This document shows, piece by piece, positions 1 through 18,781 of a stretch of 64,000 nt of DNA. The position numbers and the translations under genes are program-made. Position 1 is the first letter of the stretch, and each line of letters begins with the position of its first letter. The stretch is taken from the NCBI GenBank assembly GCA_948144175.1, contig CANXME010000548.1:1-64000 (forward strand). Reading direction: 5' to 3'. Below the pieces are notes generated by a model that searched no databases, had not been told where the DNA came from, and saw only the letters and a list, made by a program, of their open reading frames with translations. This stretch comes from Closterium sp. NIES-65 (lineage: Eukaryota; Streptophyta; Zygnematophyceae; Desmidiales; Closteriaceae).

Positions 1-82
1 AATTCTGGTGATGCCATTTCCTCCCCAGCACGGACTGCCGGCTGGTGCCCCCCCCCCACCCCACCCCACAGGCCCACCACAC

Positions 83-3000
83 CTTGGAGATGACGCCCAG
101 GTAGTCCGCTAGCACGCGGTGGAACAGGGAATGATCCACTATGCCCTTCTCCAGGATCGGCTGCAGGGAAGTTTCCAGGTGCTGCAGCACTGATTGGCGG
201 GAGGTGCCCGAGGGGAGGTTGGCCAGGAGGTCGGAGAGGCGGCCGGCGCCCGGGAGGGCGAGCGAGGGGAAGAGGCGGAAGTCTGGCGCAAAGAACTCGG
301 ATGCTAGGGCTGATCGCTGAGGGGGTGGGGAGAGTTGATATGCATGCTCTATGACTGGCGGGGGGAGGGGAGTGGGAGGGAGAGAGAGAGAGAGGAGGGA
401 CACGAGTGAGGGGGAAGGCCGAGTGTGGGGAAGAGGCGAGAGGAGAACTCCCTGGGGGAGCGAAGGGAGGCTGGATAGCAGGTCGGAGAGGCGGCCGGCG
501 CCAGGGAGGGCGAGCGAGGGGACGAGGCGGAAGTCTGGTGCAAAGAAGTCCGTTGCTAGCGCGAAGCGCTGAGGCGGAGGTAAGAGCTGGTAGGCGTGCT
601 CTATGACTGGTGGGGGAGGGGGGAGGGAGAGAGGTAAGGGAGGGAGGGAGAGGTGAAGAGGGAGGAAGAGGCGGGGACAAGTGAGAAACATGGAAGGATT
701 GAGCAGACTCAAGACGGCACTGTGACATAGCACCACAAGGCTACAATAGCACAAGGCATGGCACCATGAGTACGTGGCATGGCACCATGAGTACGTGGCA
801 TGGCACCATGAGTACGTGGCATGGCACCATGAGTACGTGGCATGGCACCATGAGTACGTGGCATGGCACCATGAGTACGTGGCATGGCACCATGAGTACG
901 TGGCATGGCACCATGAGTACGTGGCATGGCACCATGAGTACGTGGCATGGCACCATGAGTACGTGGCATGGCACCATGAGTACGTGGCATGGCACCATGA
1001 GTACGTGGCATGGCACCATGAGTACGTGGCATGGCACCATGAGTACGTGGCATGGCACCATGAGTACGTGGCATGGCACCATGAGTACGTGGCATGGCAT
1101 CAGAAACATACCCGCACTGGCAACAGAGTGGCGCATCATCTCGACCACATGGCCCTTCGGCTGGTCTGTGGCGCATGCATCAGCTGAAATACATGACACT
1201 ACGCTCTCACGTATAGCAACACCTACCCACCCTTCCCCCAACCCACCCTTCCCCCAACCCCCCCTTCCCCCAACCCCCCCTTCCCCCAACCCCCCCTTTC
1301 CCCAACCCCCCCTTTCCCCACTTGCATACCAGCACTGGCGACAGGGTGCCGCATCATCTCCACCACATGGCCCCTCAGCTGCCCCACGATGTCGTGCTTC
1401 TTCTCCTTGCTCGCTGCCATGCATACAGCGGGAGGAGGGGAATAGCAGAGGGAAAGACGGGCAAGGCTGGTACCACTTTTGAGAATCTCGTCAACTCATC
1501 TCGACCTCATGACCCCTCAGCTGCCCCACAATGTCGTGCTTCTTCTCCTTGCTCGCTGCCATGCGTACACGGGAATTAGGAGCAAGATCAAGGAACTTGA
1601 AAGTTCGATCAACGTAGATGGAAGTAGGAGCAAGATACAGGAAACAGAAAGGGAAAGGGAGACAGAAAGGAGGAGAGGCTGGTCCATCATTCGGTTGACC
1701 AGGTGGTGAGGAGCATACAGGTGAGGAGCATACAGGTGCATAGGCAGCTCGCGGCAGTGCAGTGCAGCGATGATTGAGTTTACCGGAAAGGAAGAGAAGC
1801 TTATCAATGAAACCCACCATGGTCCATCATTCATCCTGTTGACCAGGTGGTGGGCGTACGGGTGCACGACCAGCTCGCGGCAGTGCGGGCGTAGTTCCGA
1901 AAACACAGCCTCGCGCTCCTCCTTGCGGCCGTGCTTGACACACAACGTACCATGCATGCACCATGTAGGAAAACCATCACATGCTTACCATGGTCCATCA
2001 TGCGGTTGACCAAGTGGTGCGCGTAGGGATGCACTGCCAGCTCACGGCAGTGCGGGCGCAGCTCAGAAAACACAGCCTCCCGCTCCTCCTTGCGGCCGTG
2101 CTTGACACACATCTGCAGCACTCGTGACACGGTGTGTGAGCGCGCCATCTCCACCATCTTCCCCTTCATCTTCGCTGTCATCATTGTCACCAGCCTGGGA
2201 GGAGGAGGAGTGAGAGAGATGAGTTCAAGGTGAGAAGAAGAAGAGGGGGGAGAGGACGAGGGAACAGGGAATGAGCAGAGCAGCAGGCGTGAATGAGCAG
2301 AGCAGCAGCACGCGTGAGACCGTGTGTGAGCTCGCCATCATCTCCACCATCTTCCCCTTCATCTCCGCAGTCATCATTGTCACCAGCCTGGGAAGCGAGG
2401 AGGAAAGACGAGGAGAAAAAAGAAAGGGCGCATTTAGACATCTCCGGATGCCAGTCTGACTCAGAGATGCCCCAGTGATGGACCATAAGAGAGAGGAGAG
2501 GGGGGGAGGGGGGGGGGGGGGGGGGGGGGGGGCGGTTTCGGCACTCACTTCTGAGCAAGGTTTCAGCGCCCCTCTACCCCCCCCTTTCTCTCCCCACCTC
2601 ACACTCCCACCTCTCGCCCCCCTCACCACTCGGCACCCCACGCACTCTCGGTACCCACGCACTCTCGGTACCCACGCACTCTCGGCACCCACGCACTCTC
2701 GGCACCCACGCACTCTCGGCACCCACGCACTCTCGGCACCCACGCACTCTCAGCACCCACGCACTCTCGGCACCCACGCACGGGGCACACACGCACGGGG
2801 CACTCACTTGCGCTTCTTCTCCATGTCGATGTTCCTCTGCCGACTCTTCTCCCACAGTAGCGTCAACTCTGGTGCACTCACACAGATATACAGCCACACA
2901 CATGTACAGTCACACATGCATTCAGTCACACACATGTATAGTCACACATGCATTCAGTCACACACATGTACAGTCACACATGCATTCAGTCACACACATG

Positions 3001-4715
3001 TACAGTCACACATGCATTCAGTCACACACATGTACAGTCACACATGCATTCAGTCACACACATGTACAGTCACACATGCATTCAGTCACACACATGTACA
3101 GTCACACATGCATTCAGCCACACACATGTACAGTCACACACATGTACAGTCACACACATGTACAGTCACACATGCATTCAGTCACACACATGTACAGTCA
3201 CACATGCATTCAGTCACACACATGTACAGTCACACACATGTACAGTCACACATGCATTCAGTCACACACATGTACAGTCACACATGCATTCAGTCACACA
3301 CATGTACAGTCACACAGATGTGCAATCACCCACGCATTCAGTCACACATGCACACATAGCAGTATACAGCACAAATCAAATGAGACCAACGTGCACACGA
3401 GAGGGCACGTTCAGGCTATGGCCTTTCACGGCATGGCATGGCATAGCATCGCATCGCATGGCATCGCGTGTGGCAGGACTTGGCATGGCGTGGCATCACG
3501 TGGCATGGCGTGTGGCAGGTCGTGGCAGGGCGTGGCATGGCGTGGCTAGTACAGACATAGTCTCCTATCGCCCCTCCCCGAGCCTCTCTCCTACACCCAT
3601 AAACCCATACTCACGCCCGCACTGCGCTGATGCACCCAACCCGTTTGCACCAAGCCCGCCTCTCACTACACTTGGAAAGTGCTAAACCCCTATCCCCGGA
3701 ACACGCCTGTTCCAAATCCAGAGTTCTGGGGTTTCAAGGTGGAGCTAAATCCTGGCGCGCTAAACCCTCTCTGCGCCCACCTTCTCGAGATCAAAGAGCG
3801 GGCGGCGGCGCTTCTTCCGCGCCTCCGCCAACTCCTGTGCGCAGGGCAAAAGGTAGGAGGGGGAACGGGGAGGAGGGGGGAGGGAGAGGAAGGAGGGAGA
3901 CAGGGTAGGAGGGGGAGCGGTGGAGGAGAGGAGAAAACTAAGAGGCGACGGGCGGGGGGGAGAGAGTGGGAGTGATAAGTGATAAGAGGAGAGGAGGTGC
4001 GAGAGGGTTTAATGCAGCAGGCGCCGGATGGTACAGAGGGTAGGAGAGGTGGACAAAAGGGAAGGGTTTTGAGGGGGGAACAGGGTTCAAAGGAGGGACG
4101 GTGTTCATGGGAATGACGAGGTGCTTTAAAGCCGACGAATGCCATGAGTGCCATTGCACGCACCTTCCTCTGCTTCCTATCCATCGGTCCGCTAGGTGCG
4201 CTCTCCCCTCTTCCTCCCCCCCGCCCCTGTCCGCCGCCCCGTCCCCCGCCTCGTCCCCCGTCCCTCCCGCGCCCGCCGCCTCTCCCCCACCCTCGCCCGC
4301 GCGCGCCTCCCCCTCCACCGTCGCTGGAACCTCCGCCTGCGCCTTCAAACTTGCGCTTTCTCGAGTCGCCGGGGCTGGCGCTCCCTCCGCGCCCAATCGC
4401 TCCGCCAGCTGCGCCCTGCTGTCTACCCCACTCGCCCCGTCCCCCGCCTCTTCCGCCCCTCTCGTCCCCTCTTCCGCGCCCGCCTCCCCAGCCTCCCCCT
4501 CGTCTTCCCCCTCCTCCATCCGATCCCCGCCCAGCCCCGCCCCAACCTCCCTTATACCCTGAACCTTGCGAGTCCCTTGAACCCCCAAATGATCCGCTAA
4601 ACCCTCGCCCGCCTCGTCCGCCTCGCCCGCCACTTCCGCCTCTTCCGCCACTTCCACCTCTTCCGCCTCTCCCGCGGCCTCCGCCGCGAGGATTTCCCCC
4701 CCAACTGTCTGCCAT
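83..4715 (-). CDS. PUM3: PUM3/Puf-A-like pumilio-family protein with RGG-rich N-terminus (3' end off the left edge)
   Basis: Exons on the minus strand: 4715-4164, 3834-3781, 2866-2808, 2194-1989, 1413-1330 and 354-83; phases join cleanly to about 409 residues, and the gene continues past base 1. Exon 1 encodes a ~180-residue Gly/Arg-rich tract (many RGG/RGRG boxes) ending in MDRKQRK at the donor. Later exons carry LWEKSRQRNIDMEKK, GKMVEMARSHTVSRVLQ, HPYAHHLVNRMMD, RGHVVEMMRHPVASA and EKGIVDHSLFHRVL, which follow the Puf-A/PUM3 (Arabidopsis APUM24) repeat order. Family members bind RNA in the nucleolus and act in pre-rRNA processing (family knowledge). The RGG extension is longer than I know for PUM3 and would add RNA binding (inference). 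Introns hold degenerate partial exon copies (450-605, 1100-1185, 1497-1575, 1830-1935, 2320-2400). The gene is head-to-head with the RCC1 gene. The exon-3 acceptor (cagag|ttg) is the least certain splice site. Confidence 0.85.
450..605 (-). repeat. Partial copy of PUM3 exon 6 acceptor side
   Basis: This stretch repeats the 5' part of the exon at 354-83 (shared text around ggaggtcggagaggcggccggc, the GCGCCAGACTTC-type coding segment and the CCAGTCATAGAG acceptor). It lies in the upstream intron and has no open path of its own. It is one of several exon-edge duplications in this gene. Confidence 0.75.
755..1099. repeat. 21-bp minisatellite, about 16 copies, in PUM3 intron 5
   Basis: The unit GGCATGGCACCATGAGTACGT is repeated almost perfectly. 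The multiple-of-3 unit makes long shadow reading frames on both strands (MSTWHGT on +). They sit inside an intron between exons 1413-1330 and 354-83 and are not genes. Confidence 0.95.
1217..1320. repeat. C-rich minisatellite (ACCCCCCCTTCCCCCA-type unit)
   Basis: About six imperfect 15-17-bp units of C runs broken by TT and AA, next to the donor of PUM3 exon 5. Confidence 0.8.
2500..2532. repeat. Poly-G tract
   Basis: A near-uninterrupted run of G in PUM3 intron 3; likely length-unstable and error-prone in assembly. Confidence 0.95.
2630..2790. repeat. 17-bp minisatellite (GGCACCCACGCACTCTC), about 9 copies
   Basis: Tandem repeat in the intron just downstream of PUM3 exon 3. Confidence 0.9.
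2878..3355. repeat. CACACATG-type 15/30-bp satellite
   Basis: About 30 half-units alternating cacacatgtacagt and cacatgcattcagt, in PUM3 intron 2. Long shadow frames (THMYSHTCIQS) come from the period being a multiple of 3. Confidence 0.95.
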
Positions 4716-5689
4716 GGGTCTAGGCGCTTCTGTAGCTCAGTTCAAATGAGAAGTATTTGGAGCACTGTTGTGGAAATGGTTGGGATATTGGAGGAGACTG
4801 GCTCTTGTTCAAGATCAGGTGCGAAAATGCGAGTTGCTAGCTGTTCGGGGTATAACATTTCTCGGTGTAGGTGATGCAGATACACATTGTTAGTGTACGT
4901 ACGGTGTCATACGGTGTTATACTGTCACAGACCGAGTTCTCGTTACTGTGTCTGAACGCGCTCTGATTGGTCTGCTGACAGCACATTCCCGAAATCTACC
5001 ATCGCAGTCTCCCCAATTCGTCGACTTTCCCACCACGTCAAACGAACTGAGCCTTGCATAGATGATCGCGCTGGTTCTCGCTTTTTATTGGCTGATCTTC
5101 CTGCACATTTCGTAACATTCCCTCGTTGACAGGCAAACATTACGCATCGCAGCCGTTCGCAAAGAATCGGAGGGCGTGTATTCACCCGTATCAGCTTCCT
5201 CATATTCTCGCTTTCCGCTAATGTCGCGAACATCTCTGCGACTCGCGCCAAACCGCAATTTCGTCGCAAACCACCACAATTTTCAACTCCTCCTCCACAC
5301 CTCACCTGCTACCGAAGGAAAAAGCCGTTGAGAGAGAAGAAGCACCGTAAATCAACAAAATATATCACGCAAAACCGTATCGAAACGCACAAAAACGTCT
5401 ACGACATTAGAAACCAGCAGCAGCAACTTCGCCACGAGGACATCTCATGCTGGAGCGTTATATAAAGGGTGCCACAGCGAAGTTCACTCAGCACATCTGT
5501 ATTACAGGACTGCAGCTCAACTATTTCCGGCCGTAGCGATAGTAGCTGACTACGCGTAACAACCCAACAAACAGCCTCGCTAGCTCCATAATTTTAAACT
5601 ATTCTTCGTCTTGTGTTTCCAAGCTCCGCTCTAGAATCCTCTCCAGGAGCAGACTCGTAGTAGCGATTACTCCAAGGTCGTTTCCGGCT
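4716..5689. promoter_or_regulatory. Bidirectional intergenic region between PUM3 and the RCC1 gene
   Basis: A 974-bp spacer between two divergently transcribed genes, less GC-rich than the flanking exons. A TATA box (TATATAAA, 5459-5466) faces the plus-strand gene, placing its start near 5490-5500 with a ~190-nt 5' UTR. No convincing TATA faces PUM3. No ORF here shows family similarity. Confidence 0.6.
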
Positions 5690-8600
5690 ATGGCCACGGC
5701 ACTCGTACCATCAACTCCTGCGACGCCTTCGCCAACGTCCTTCGCCGACCTATCAGAAGACGTCCTTCTGCACCTGCTTTCCCGGCCGTCCTCCGACCCC
5801 AACCGCGAGCTTTCCCCAGAAGACCTCGCGCGGCTCGAGGCGGTCTGCTACGCCCTCCGCCGCCCGCTCCTGCTTCCCCCGAACCGCCGTCACTCCGTTG
5901 TTGAAACCGCCGCGCGCGCGCGATGCCTGCGCCACCCGCTGCTGGCGCGCGTGCCGGCGGACCTACTGCGCGGAATGGCGGCGCAGCGGTGCGGCGGAAG
6001 CTGGCTGCGCGTGCTGCGCTTCGCATGGGCGGTGGAGGACGCCTGGGGGCTGCGGAGGGAGGCGGAGGAAGAGGGGATGCGAGGGGGAGCCCGCCCGCCG
6101 AGCGCCGGCGCGCGGAACTCTGGCGAGTTGGCATCAGCAGTTTACGCGGGCGATTACTGTTCATTCCAGATAAAGACAAACGGCGAGCTATGGGTGTACG
6201 GTTCAGGCTCGCGAGACGGTTCCCCGCAGTTCACCCTTCCGTTAGCGTCAAATCAACCTCCCCCAGATCTGCCTGCCCCAGTCACTGCCCCGGATCAACC
6301 TGCCCTGAATGAACCTCCCTTGGCGAGAGATGAGAACCAGGCGGCAGGCCAAGGGTGGGCGGCTGCCGCCCTTGCTGCCGGCCTGGCGGCGGTCCGAATC
6401 GGAACTGGCGGTAGTACCGCAGCTCCAGGCTCGGCAGCAACAACTAGTTCGGCAGTAGCAGGCGCGGAGAGACCTGCCGCTCACGCGCAGCAGCAGGTGC
6501 AGCAGCGGCGGGGAGGGGCGCGTGGGCGGAGGGGGGCCCTGAGGGCGCAAATCGCGGTGGGGGGAAGCGCGGACGCGGAGGGGAATGGAGGGAACGGGCG
6601 AAACAGGGAAAATGGAGGGAACGGGGCGAGTAGGGAGGAAGAAGAGGGCGGTATGCGGGAGAGAGTGGCGCAAGTGGCAGGGGGGAGGGCCTTCACTGTG
6701 ATACTAACGAGGTCCGGGAAGGTTTACACTATGGGGCAGGACACTAACGGGTGCTGTGGTCACGGGCACGACGGGGTGGGGAAGAAATTTCCTCAGCCGA
6801 AATTAGTGGAGGCTTTAAGAGGTGTGCCATGTCAGCAGGTCGCAACAGGAAGGAGCCATGTTCTCGTGCTAGCTAGGGATGGGACTGTTTATGCGTTCGG
6901 AGCGGGCGGCAATGGCCGGCTGGGTCTGGGAGATACGGACGACAGATGCCGCCCGACGGTCGTGGAGGGGCTGCGGCCAGAGGTGCTGGCTGCCATGCTG
7001 GGCGGATTGACGGGCGGCAGCAATGGCGATACGGATGGCAACAACAGCGATACAGGCGGCAAGAACAACGAACCGGGCGGCAGCAGCACCAACAGCAGCG
7101 CCAGCAGCAGCAGCAGCAGCAGCAGCAGTGACCCATACGGTCAGTACCGCATAGTGAGTGTAGCAGCTGGCGCGAGTCACTCCCTGGCCGTCACTGCTGC
7201 TGGCGTGGTGCTGGCGTTTGGCAGAGGGCACAGTGGACAGCTGGGGGGCGCGCAGGGCTGGGGGAGCTGGGCGGGGAGTGCGCAGGGATGGGGGGAATGG
7301 GCGGAGGGCGCGCAGGGGTTGGGGGATGAGAGGGCGGAGGGGATGAGGGGAGGCGGAGGGCGGGTGGGGCGAGGGCAGGGACGAGCCGGGGGTGCTGCTG
7401 GCAGGGTGCATGTGGGCAGGCGTGCTGGTGGTGGTGCGACTGCTACTGGCGCCAGCTATACAGCCAGTGTTGCCGCTACTGGCAGCGCTACATCCACTAA
7501 TGCTACTTCTGCTGCTACGGCTGCAGCAGTGGCGGCTGCTACAACGGACCTGTCTGACTGCCTGGTACCGCACCCCATATCGTGGCTGGTGCGGGCGGGC
7601 GTGCGTGTGATGAAGGTGGCGGCTTCGGTTGATTACTCCGCTGCTCTTGACTGCATGGGACGGGTGAGTTGAATCCTGACGTGTGAAGAGGTGTGACTAG
7701 GTGTTAAGAGGTGTGTTCCACTGCTCTTGACTGCATGGGACGGGTGAGTTGAATCCTGACGTGTGAAGAGGTGTGACTAGGTGTTAAGAGGTGTGTTCCA
7801 CTGCTCTTGACTGCATGGGACGGGTGAGTTGAATCCTGACGTGTGAAGAGGTGTGACTAGGTGTTAAGAGGTGTGTTCCACTGCTCTTGACTGCATGGGA
7901 CGGGTGAGTTGAATCCTGACGTGTGTGTAGAGGTCTGCACAGGTCTTCACCGCTGCTCTCTTACTTGTTTCTTGAGAGTTCTCAAAAAACATATGCCAAG
8001 CAAATGCTTCTTTCAACAAGTCTGGTCATGTAAAGCCTCGTGTAGGTTCTTACTTAAAGCCCACTCGCTGCTGTGCGTCCTGTGACCTGTCTCTCTCTGC
8101 GTGTGGGCAGGTGCACATGTGGGGTTCCGGCTACTGTGGGTGCCTGGGCAATGGGAGCGAGGCCAATGAGGTGCTGCCACGTGTCGTGGAGGGGCTGCTG
8201 CACACGCGGATAGTGCAGGTATGATTGGACAATCCTATCAATTTATCACGTTGGCTTATCACATTTGCTTATCACATTGAGCATGTTGCCGTATCACATC
8301 ACGTATGTTTCCAACCTCTAACCAGGTGACTCTGGGCAAGCGCAAGACACTAGCTCTGGACGACCAGGGGCAGGTCTTGGCGTTTGGATGGACGGCGTTT
8401 GGAGGGCTGGGTGTTGCGGCAGGGCGAGACAAGGTGTTTTCCCCCATGCCTGTCGAGGCTCTGGAGGGGAAACGAGTGGTGCAGGTGAGAGGGACAGGCA
8501 AGAGGGTGAACTGTTGAGTTACGGGTAGCTGTAGGGTTGGTGGGAGTGGTGGCTGGCGGCAGGGCGAGACAAGGTGTTTTCCCCCATGCCTGTCGAGGCT

Positions 8601-9162
8601 CTCGAGGGGAAACGAGTGGTGCAGGTGAGAGGGACAGGCCGGAGGGTGAACTGTTGAGTTACGGATAGCTGTAGGGTTGGTGGGAGTGGTGGCAGGCGGC
8701 AGGGCGAGACAAGGTGTTTTCCCGCATGCTGGTCGAGGCTCTCGAGGGGAAATGAGTGGTGCAGGTGAGGAAACAACGAAGCACCGGTAGCACCCTTTCT
8801 GGTTGATGCTGGTTACGGTATTGCAAATTTATCCTACGTGCCGCTTGAGTACTTATGAGAAGCGGCTACATTGAGTCAGTTTGCGAGTGCGTTTCCGTGT
8901 GCGTGTCGTGCCAGTGAGCATATCAGCATTTGGGGGCCTACTTTAATTGTGCTGTGCTTTCCCTTGTGCTGTGACTAGTTTGAGTCAACTGAATCATCGT
9001 CTGCTTGCATGTGTGTTCTTTTCCGTGTGGTTCAATGTGGTTCATGTGGTTCAAGTTTACAAGCAGATCAGCACGGGGGCGTACCACACTGTTGCCTTGT
9101 GCCGTGACGGCACCTGCATTGGCTTTGGGGACAATGAGCAGGGACAGCTGGAGCTGCACTGA
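5690..9162 (+). CDS. F-box-like protein with seven RCC1 repeats
   Basis: Exons: 5690-7663, 8111-8218, 8326-8484, 9067-9162 (stop TGA). All junctions are phase 0, giving 778 residues. The N-terminus (SFADLSEDVLLHLLSR, residues ~17-32, then a Leu-rich stretch to ~110) resembles an F-box. RCC1 repeat cores follow: YCSFQIKTNGELWVYGSG, AFTVILTRSGKVYTMGQD, SHVLVLARDGTVYAFGAG, SHSLAVTAAGVVLAFGRG, YSAALDCMGRVHMWGSG, KTLALDDQGQVLAFGW and YHTVALCRDGTCIGFGD, enough for one seven-bladed propeller. Long Gly/Ala/Ser/Asn-rich inserts separate the blades. Plants have F-box/RCC1 and UVR8-like families; which one this belongs to is unclear. An SCF substrate-receptor role is inference. The ATG was chosen because it opens the frame 190 nt after a TATA-defined start. 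Confidence 0.85.
7641..7960 (+). repeat. Four tandem 80-bp copies of the RCC1 exon-1 donor region
   Basis: Copies start at 7641, 7721, 7801 and 7881. Each contains the last ~23 bases of exon 1 plus the donor GACGG|GTGAGT and following intron. The first copy is continuous with the ORF and is taken as the real donor; the others are potential alternative donors. Confidence 0.95.
8421..8770 (+). repeat. 140-bp tandem copies of the RCC1 exon-3 3' end
   Basis: The motif AGGGCGAGACAAGGTG recurs at 8421 (true exon), 8561 and 8701. Each copy carries the exon end GTGGTGCAG followed by GTGA(G). The last copy is decayed (GTCGAGG for GTCGAAG-type changes). Confidence 0.9.
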
Positions 9163-9278
9163 TGGTGTTGGTCTGCTTTTTGAGAGTTTTTAAGAAACAG
9201 ACTCAACTGGAGCTGTACTGATGGTGGTGAGATCTGCTCTGCACTCAAAGCACAGCTGCACTCAAGCCATGTCACTTA

Positions 9279-9732
9279 GGGTGCATTCCTGCGGGGACAC
9301 TTGTGTCTCAATCCCCGTTTTCCCGAGTCGCGTCTGTAAATTTGCCAAATGTTGTGTCACAAACAACCAATGTATCGCGACTCTAGGCGACCAAGCGAAA
9401 TGTACAGCTGTGCGCATTTGATTGGGTGACACAAATGACTGTACATCCCTTTCTTCAACTGCTTGGCTGGGGTGTGGTTTCGACGCGCGGGATTTTTTCC
9501 CGCACGAAATTGGCACTGCAGGCTGTCCAGATGCATTGACATTTCGAGCCGCGTGCGATTTTTTCACATTGACGAGTCGGATTACAATTCGTCAGCGCGT
9601 TTCACGCTGTCCAATAAAAAATACAGTTATGGTCGCAGAAAGGCGACTCGCAATTGGGACACACTACAGCTTATGCTGTTTTTGTGTGTCACGAAGCGAT
9701 TGAGACATTTGTGTCCCCATAGGAATGCACCC
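9279..9732. mobile_element. PIF/Harbinger (Tourist-like) MITE with 35-bp TIRs and TTA target duplication
   Basis: Left end 9279-9313 begins GGGTGCATTCCTGCGGGGAC. The right end, read in reverse from 9732, begins GGGTGCATTCCTATGGGGAC and stays matched through TGTCTCAATC. Both sides are flanked by TTA (9276-9278 and 9733-9735), the 3-bp TWA duplication typical of PIF/Harbinger. The 454-bp element has no transposase ORF, so it is non-autonomous. It lies between the 3' ends of the RCC1 gene and the CDPK. Confidence 0.85.
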
Positions 9733-10059
9733 TTAAACTGTTACCACAAGTGTTCGGTGTGGCACCTACCCAAATGTCTATGTCCATGCGTGCAACCAAA
9801 ACGTGTACGGTAACTGTGTGCAAGATGTCTGGTTGCAATGAAATCTGTATCACAAAATCTGTCTGAACAGTGGGACTCGATTGAGAAATAAAGCTGAAAG
9901 GCAGCAGTCAATCTTTCAAATACCTACCTACAGCAGTTGAGAATCAATCACTAGCTAGCATAATTTAACCAGAGAGTCGCATGCAAGAGTGCTGTAGAGA
10001 CATCGTCAGCAAAACGCAGTGTTTGCTGCATAGAATGTATCGGCAACAATGAGCATGTT

Positions 10060-17285
<7,226 letters not shown>

Positions 17286-18781
17286 CTTGGCCGCGGGAAA
17301 TGCGGTCTAGGAGTGTCGAAAGGTAGAGCAAGGAGAGTCTAATCGCTGAGTTGTTGCAGCTCCCAGGTGGTTGGGAGAAATGTGGAATTGGGGAGGAGGT
17401 GATGTGACTAGATTGGGAAAGGCCTAGCTTGGTCTTCAAGTATGTGAAATGGGGGAGATTTTTGAAACCCAGGACTGGGGGAGTACGATCGTGGCGGGGA
17501 CGGGGGAGGAGGATACACCCTTTTTCTCAACCTTTTCACCTAGCGTCACTCGCTGCTGCAGTACTTGTCTCATGCGGTCAGGTGCCAAAAAATGTTCCTA
17601 TTAACCTGGGGGGAAAAGCCGAACCACGTGACAGACTGGCTCAAGGGCGTAAAATTTCCGTTATTGCTTTTTGCAAAGTGCATCACCTCACCTAACCGCA
17701 TTCTTCGAATTGTGCTTGTACAGTTGGTGACAAGACCGTTCTGAACGTGGTGGGTTCTACAACCCGTGTAGTTCTGCAACCAGATGCTCTACAAGCGCAA
17801 ATAAGGGTGTATTGCAGGGGTGATGGGAAAAAACTGTTCAGTTCTGAAGAGGATGTTTGTGCAAGGAAGGGGAACTGGAACCGGAAGGATCTCTTCGGGC
17901 AGAACAAAGCCCCGAAATCGTAATCCTGACATAGATACAGTATCGTAAAGAGTGGGGTCGAGTTGAAACTTTCTTGCAGATATAGAATGGAAGAAAGGAA
18001 TGCCCCTTTTTCAAAACAGCTCGCAGGTGCCCCATTTGCTTCTACCCTTTTGCGCGTGGCGCCTACGCGTCTGAGATGCTGCTGTTGATGTGTGTGATGA
18101 GATGTGATGGAAGGGATGGGGTGACTTGTCAGGGTAGGAAGGAATCTGACGTGCATCCCGTCTAAGTATCACCGCCCATACTCTTACCACCTCAGGTCTT
18201 GTCCTCACCCTCGACACAAACAGGGTGTCCTTGATGGCAGATAGCCTTCTACACCGCCTTTGTTTCCACAAGTAGGTGTACACATAGCGTAAAGGGAATA
18301 CAATGTTAGTTGTTTGCCAGCATTTTTAGTGGCCCCTAGAGGTTGTGTGAACCAGGGACTGGGGGCGTACCGTACACACTGGTCCTTGAAGTAACCCTAG
18401 AATGCTCAGCCTTTCTAGACAACAACTCCAGTTGGCTTGCAGGCGATATTTAATCTGACGGCTTGCCTTGCTTGGTGGTCAGCATGTAGACTGTCATCCA
18501 TGTAAGTGGGATTGTGGGTAGACCAACGCCTCTGTTGGATATCAGCTAAGGCACTCCTAAGCTTCCTTCCTCTGCTTGATACACATCACTTTCACGCCAA
18601 GAGAGTGGAGACACTTGCTTGAATGAGGCATCGTCAAATGCAATCAAGATCAAAGAGCATAGAACTTCCAACAATGCCACCAGCCGGGTGGAGGAAAATT
18701 ACTTGAAAAAATTGAGATAGCTACAATGGGGCGATGTATATCCTATGCTCAGTGAGCTTTGCTTAACAGGACACCCTGCAT
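17286..18781. other. Intergenic: upstream of CDPK and 3' flank of the small gene
   Basis: About 1.5 kb without an ORF of recognisable family. A short text (CCAGG[G]ACTGGGGG[A/C]GTAC) occurs at ~17469 and ~18352, suggesting an old duplication. No RNA gene or transposon end is evident. Confidence 0.5.

Noticed and set aside
709..1482. Long ORFs on both strands reading MSTWHGT / MAWHHEYV / MPRTHGA repeats
   Set aside because: They are the open frames of a 21-bp minisatellite inside a PUM3 intron; no conserved domain and no splicing need.
2475..3685. Thr/His/Ser-rich ORFs (SHTHVQSHMHS)
   Set aside because: Product of the CACACATG satellite in a PUM3 intron.
4144..4749. Pro/Arg-rich plus-strand ORFs
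   Set aside because: Antisense of the RGG-coding exon 1 of PUM3.
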